A stretch of 64,000 bases of DNA from Lycium barbarum (lineage: Eukaryota; Streptophyta; Magnoliopsida; Solanales; Solanaceae). The translations under genes and the position numbers were made by a program. Location of the stretch: the NCBI RefSeq assembly GCF_019175385.1, contig NC_083344.1, positions 6,548,965 to 6,612,964 of the forward strand, read 5' to 3'. Positions 59,429 to 64,000 of this stretch are shown here, piece after piece; position 1 is the stretch's first letter, and every line of letters begins with the position of its first letter. The notes under the pieces were generated by a model, which saw only the letters and a program-made list of their open reading frames with translations, did no database searches and was not told the origin of the DNA.

Positions 59429-60056
59429 GTAAATCCGGCCAATTGGGTACAGTTTTCGCTCTAGTGAGTTAGGCGATGTAAATCTCGATCAATTGATTGC
59501 AGTCTTCACTACAAAAGTCAAGCGATGTAAATCTGGCCAGTCGGGTGCATTTTTCGCGCTCCAGTGAGTCAAGCGATGTAAATCCGGCAAGTCGGCTGCA
59601 GTTTTTGCTACAAGAGTTAGGCGATGTAAATCCGGTCAATTGGTTGCAGTTTTCGCTATAAAGGTCAAGCGATGTAAACCCGACCAGCTGGGTGTAGTTT
59701 TTGCTCTAGTGAGTCAGGCGATGTAAATCCGGTCAATTGGTTGCAGTTTTCGCTACAAAGGTCAAGTGATGTAAATTCGGCTAGTTGGGTGCAGTTTTCG
59801 CTCCAGTGAGTCAAGCGATGTAAATCCGGCCAGTCGGCTTCAGTTTTCGCTACAAGAGTCAGGTGATGTAAATCTGGCCAGTTGGTTGCAATGTTCGCTC
59901 AAGATTCAAAGCGATGTAAATCCGGCCAGCTTGGTTGCAGTTTTCGCCCCAGTATATCCAAGCGGTGTAAATCCGATTAGTCGGCCGCAGTATTCGCTCC
60001 AAAAGGTCAAAACGATGTAAATCCATACATATGACCGCAGTATTTATTTTAAAATC
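59429..60056. repeat. Dimeric tandem repeat (right block)
   Basis: Continuation of the 49965-50544 array after the insertion: about a dozen monomers with GCGATGTAAATCCGG and GCAGTTTTCGCT. Bases 59429-59433 are the right GTAAA duplication. The last units before 60056 are more diverged. Confidence 0.93.
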
Positions 60057-60701
60057 AATCACAATGTTGCCCAGCAGACGAAAGCAGATTCGCAGCCACC
60101 AAACAAGAAGCAGGCTGATTCAATCAGATCCAAATGGAACTTTTTCTTACGTAGCCGGTCGAGATAGGGTGCCATGAGAGTCAAGCTCTCCGGCTCGGAC
60201 TTGGAAGATCACTCCTACCCATTCTCAGCCACACAAGATTAATTACTTTCTTGTTTGTTTTCCTTCTTTAAATTTTCCTGAAACTGGTCGGGCACACACC
60301 GACACACATAAAGGCATTCCCGCATAAGGGATACTCTTTTCCTCCTATCGAGTCGAACTACAAGTGACTTGATTTCCAAGATTGGGGATATGTAGGCGAC
60401 ACAATATCAGATAGTCACTCACACTCCAACCAATCACTCCGGACTTCTCGATTTTTTATAATCAAAAAATTTGAAATTTGCTTAAATTTGCATGTTAGTC
60501 CAAATTGAGTCCAACTACAGGTGGCCTGAATTCTCATATGACCTGAGATATATAGGAAACCCATAAATCAGGGTTCGGCCTTATATATTGAAAATTGCAT
60601 AAAAAGAGAGGTAGCCTAAGATCGGGTTAGTAAAAAATCAGGGTTGTCAAGTTTTGTTGCTCAGGCATGGTCCTGCTATCCCTGTACGTCGAACGGGAAG
60701 T
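60057..60701 (+). other. 3' untranslated region of the Tat/Ogre element, part 2
   Basis: Non-coding; two more GAACTACG-type motifs (60354-60400 and about 60511-60556). A short purine tract GAACGGGAAG just before 60702 may be the polypurine tract. Confidence 0.6.
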
Positions 60702-61971
60702 TGTTGACACCTAATTTTTTACCTCCCAAGATTTTATTTAATTATCTAGAGTCCTTGAATATCAAACAGAGCAAAATGTATATTTTTACAAGTCAAAATG
60801 AGTTTTACAAAATATTTCGGTAATATTTTGTCATTTCATTTGGCAAAATAACTTCAGTAATATTATGAGTCATTTAGAGATTAATCTACACATTTTGTAG
60901 TTGATATAAATATTTGATAAATTTAATTTTTTTAATTGTAAAATTTATCAGAAAATCAGTTAGCAAGCATTTTACTCTGTTTAATTCAAAGAACCTAATC
61001 AATTAAATAAATTTATCATTCTTACCCCTCATTTTTTTTTTTGCATACTCTGTGCGCATTAGTATTAATCGAAATTAATTAAGCGTTTAATTTTGGTTAA
61101 AATCCGTAAGTTGTTTTGCTACATAGCTAATAGCGGCTACAATTGAAATAATCAATTGTCAGCCGATTATGGCCATAATTGAAATAGCCAATTTCATGGC
61201 TTAATTCAATTAAGGTCACTTTTGCAAAATTTGTTTTTAATTTGGTCAATTTTTATAACGTGGTCATAATTTTAATGTTCAATTAATGGGCATTGCTTAA
61301 ATTTGGCTATTTGTTGAAATTTTGCTGATTTGTCCCTCCATATATGCATATATTCATGGATATACATATGTGTAAACATATACACATATGTATATCGTGT
61401 ATACATATGCACAAATTGGGCTCCCCCTCTATATCTTTGCAATTGGTCGAGTCTGGCCCTATTTGGCTTAAAATATAAAAGTCGAAGTCTCAAGCCAAAC
61501 GACCCCTTTGGGTCACTTATTCATTTTCAGCCAAAGGTTTCAATTGAAACCGTAGGCGTCGCCCCCACACTAGCCCAGTCATCGACCAGAAAATGGCAAA
61601 AAGAGAGTTTGCTTTTTTGCTTTACGCAGAAGATGCTCGATCAAACGGGGTAAAGCATTAATTGCTTTACCCTATCTCCACCGTAGAATAGCCAAACACG
61701 GTAAAATCACCCCTCTTTTTATTTATTTTTTCTTTGCGACGGTCTTCAAACACTGATATCCTTAATGGGTTTTATTTTCATGCGTTTGAAATATTCAATT
61801 TTTATTGGTTCATGAAGAACCCCACAGATTGACTGTTTTCGAGTCAAATCTGACCCTTTATTTGTTGATTCACTCGATTCTTGGCCGTTGGATGTGGTAT
61901 TGAGAGATGCAATTGTGAAAATTGAAAGACTTCCACATCGATTTGGGGCTAGGGTTTCTGAGGATTGGGGT

Positions 61972-61983
61972 TCTATATAAAGA
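61972..61983 (+). promoter_or_regulatory. TATA box of the last LTR
   Basis: TCTATATAAAGA in a stretch typical of plant LTR promoters. Confidence 0.55.
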
Positions 61984-62191
61984 ACCCCATTTCTACCATT
62001 TGAGGGATGCCTTGAATTGAATACTTACAGATATTCAATCAAAAAACTTGATTTCTTTAAGTTTTGGCAAATAATTGCTTTGAAACTTTAATCTTCGATT
62101 TTAACCTATATTTTGAAATATTTTCTTTATTTGTGTGGCTGAATCATGGGGTTGAGGGGCAAAGGATCTCCAAGTTCAATCTTGACCAAGG

Positions 62192-62211
62192 CTGCACTCC
62201 AAAAAGGTAAT
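62192..62211 (+). promoter_or_regulatory. Conserved CTGCAC...AGGTAATT leader motif (donor-like)
   Basis: CTGCACTCCAAAAAGGTAAT; third instance of the motif also seen at 51566 and, on the minus strand, near 9612-9634. Confidence 0.55.
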
Positions 62212-64000
62212 TCCCTTTCCTTTTAGTTAATTTTTTTATGCTTTGGTATCATCTTTAGGTTACTTTTATGTGAGTTATTTTTCCATTTTTGTATAGTTAA
62301 TCTTAGTTTAGTTTTAGTATAGTTCTATGACTGTTTAATCATGTTGCTTAGATAGATTATATTGTTAGGCTAGATTAGTTGTTTATTAATCCTGTTTATG
62401 TGTTTAATTGGGATTAGGCATTTATGGCTAATATTAACCCTGTCTATTTGCTTAATTAAGAGTAATGGTTCATAAGCTCTACTAGTCATGTCTAAATGTC
62501 TACTTGTTTAGAATTAGTTGACTTACAGTTTGCTAATCATGCCTAAATACTTGCCATGTCTGAGATTATTGGTTTTATGTTAATATATCAAAGTGTTTAC
62601 TTGCTTGTTTAAGATTAGTTAATTTGTGATTTATTCGCCATATATGAAAGAGCTTACCTGTTTTTCTGAGGTTCGTGGATTTATGACTATTGGTCCTGTC
62701 TATTTCTTAAACTGTTTGAGTTCAGTTGGTTCATGGTTTGTTAATCACGTTCATGCACTTAACTGATTGTTAAGGGTTGTTTGGTCCATGTTTGCCTCAT
62801 ACAAGTCTGCCAAATCATGGTTGTAGTTGACTAAGTTTGGTTTGTGTAACAGTTAAACCATGATCATTAGTTTGAGTTTGCAACTTTGTTTAAGAGATGT
62901 CGTATACATTTCACTTGATTAATTACAAGTTTATAACTCATTTAAAAGGTCCTTCTTGTGTGCTGTTTGACTGTATCTACTACCCTGGACATTAATAAAC
63001 ATTTTGATTACCTTATATGAACCCATAGTGTAGTATTTCTTAGAAACTTGGTTTGTCTAAAAGTAAAATGATATCATGTTGATGTTAAAGATTTGTTTGC
63101 CTTCATGTGTGGTTTGTTAAAAAGTTCTATGCCCCTCGCACTTAAAGCTTTTGAGTCTTTTGAAAAACTGTTGTTGAAATACTTATACTTAGTTTGCACA
63201 TAGCTAGAATCTGTTTATACTTGAATAAATAGAGTAGGATTTGAAAGTCACTAACAAGAGGTAGTCACTTAAATATGAAGGATTATAGGTGTGACTTACC
63301 CAGGACCAAGAAAAAGGGGACAAGACTTAGAGTTTCTAGTCAAACTCAATCAAGTCTCTTTTCATTTTGGTTGCTGGGGTTCCCTTATATGAAATTATAT
63401 TATAGGACCCTCTAGGATAAATAAGAGGATTAATATACCCAGGCCATTCAGTGTTGTTGAAGCAGTCCTGCAGAGTTGACGTTTCATTTCAAAAAGTGTA
63501 GAAATATGTGGCTTTTTTTTCCTTTTCAGTAAAAACTGTGTTTTAAGTTGTAAGTGTTGACTTTGCTGGGTTAATTACCATGAAAATCCCACCCTTTCTC
63601 CCACGTTTGTTGCTGATATATGTACTGTATACTGGGTGTATACAAAACATACATGACTTGTATACACCATGGTGTATACAAAGAAGTATATTTTGTATAC
63701 CTCTTGAGCAAATCCTAAAACCTATTTTACTATCCTAAGTGTTAGGAAGTATCTGCCCCTTTAAGTGTTTACCATATGGGCCTGTTTAGAATTTGTTATG
63801 ACCTATTCTCATTCTATGTGACATTTAGGCCTAGCTACACCCGGTTTTACGTTGGGATTTGAAGTGTTGTGCCTATCTGTTTAAAGTTGTTAAGAATATA
63901 TAAACTGTATATATGTATCTGTGCCTCCATATTTGTTGTAATGTTTACTTGATTTTAAATTTCTTGTTAGTCTCATAAGGGAGTTTAGATACTTTCTAAC

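Larger units (their letters stand above)
60702..64000 (+). repeat. Tat/Ogre LTR, running past the window end
   Basis: Starts TGTTGACACCTAATTTTTT. A TATA box TCTATATAAAGA lies at about 61972-61983, and CTGCACTCCAAAAAGGTAAT (donor-like GT at 62207-62208) about 235 bp later, the same layout as at 51311-51580. From its position it is probably the 3' LTR of the element whose pol lies at 43980-48704, but the right end is outside the window. Confidence 0.75.

Noticed and set aside
61272..61653. Frames of 73 and 107 codons at the start of the last LTR
   Set aside because: Overlap each other on opposite strands and cover a TA/CATATG-rich stretch of the LTR.

Overview
The window is plant nuclear DNA, almost certainly from a repeat-rich Solanaceae genome. 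The evidence is plant LTR retrotransposons of the Tat/Ogre/Retand and chromovirus (Tekay/Del) types, a tRNA-derived SINE with a Solanaceae-like 3' end, CACTA and MULE-like DNA elements, and one class XII LRR receptor kinase. The species cannot be named from the sequence. I see no bacterial features, tRNA gene or CRISPR array.

Layout. 1-3767: left-truncated Retand-like Ty3/gypsy element on the minus strand (RT start, protease, gag, 5' LTR 3011-3767). 3768-6634: old debris, including a Copia gag fragment and a MITE-like repeat. 6635-12561: a 5.9 kb minus-strand solo LTR of Tat/Ogre type with target-site duplication (TSD) CGTAT, itself carrying a MULE-like element (10515-12037) into which a LINE 3' end has inserted. 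12982-23539: a complete chromovirus insertion (TSD CTCTA) with 3,261 bp LTRs that look identical around a badly decayed 4 kb interior holding a 5S rRNA-like segment. 24958-28392: the only host gene, an LRR receptor kinase with two introns and one frameshift. 29483-30413: a SINE and a CACTA MITE.

30869-40271 is a 9.4 kb LTR element (TSD ATAAG). Its LTRs, TATA boxes and primer-binding site (PBS) point to the minus strand, yet every recognisable gene inside lies on the plus strand: two diverged, decayed copies of the antisense ORF (aORF) known from Retand/Tat elements, the first with introns. No gag or pol is visible. 40277-42579 holds Copia debris. 42580-64000 is a nest of Tat/Ogre elements: a pol relic with protease, a splice-competent intron, RT (YVDG instead of YVDD), two RNase H domains and integrase (43980-48704); its 3' region with a dimeric ~100 bp tandem repeat; a second element (50545-59428, TSD GTAAA, tRNA-Arg-type PBS, gag only) inserted inside that tandem repeat; then the rest of the repeat and an LTR from 60702 to beyond the window.

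The best leads are the aORF-only element, a splice-donor-like motif shared by otherwise diverged LTRs, a paired conserved motif in Tat 3' regions, the 5S-like segment inside the chromovirus, and the contrast between young LTRs and a dead interior in that chromovirus. Boundaries rest on terminal motifs and target-site duplications read by eye; family names are from memory of domain motifs.
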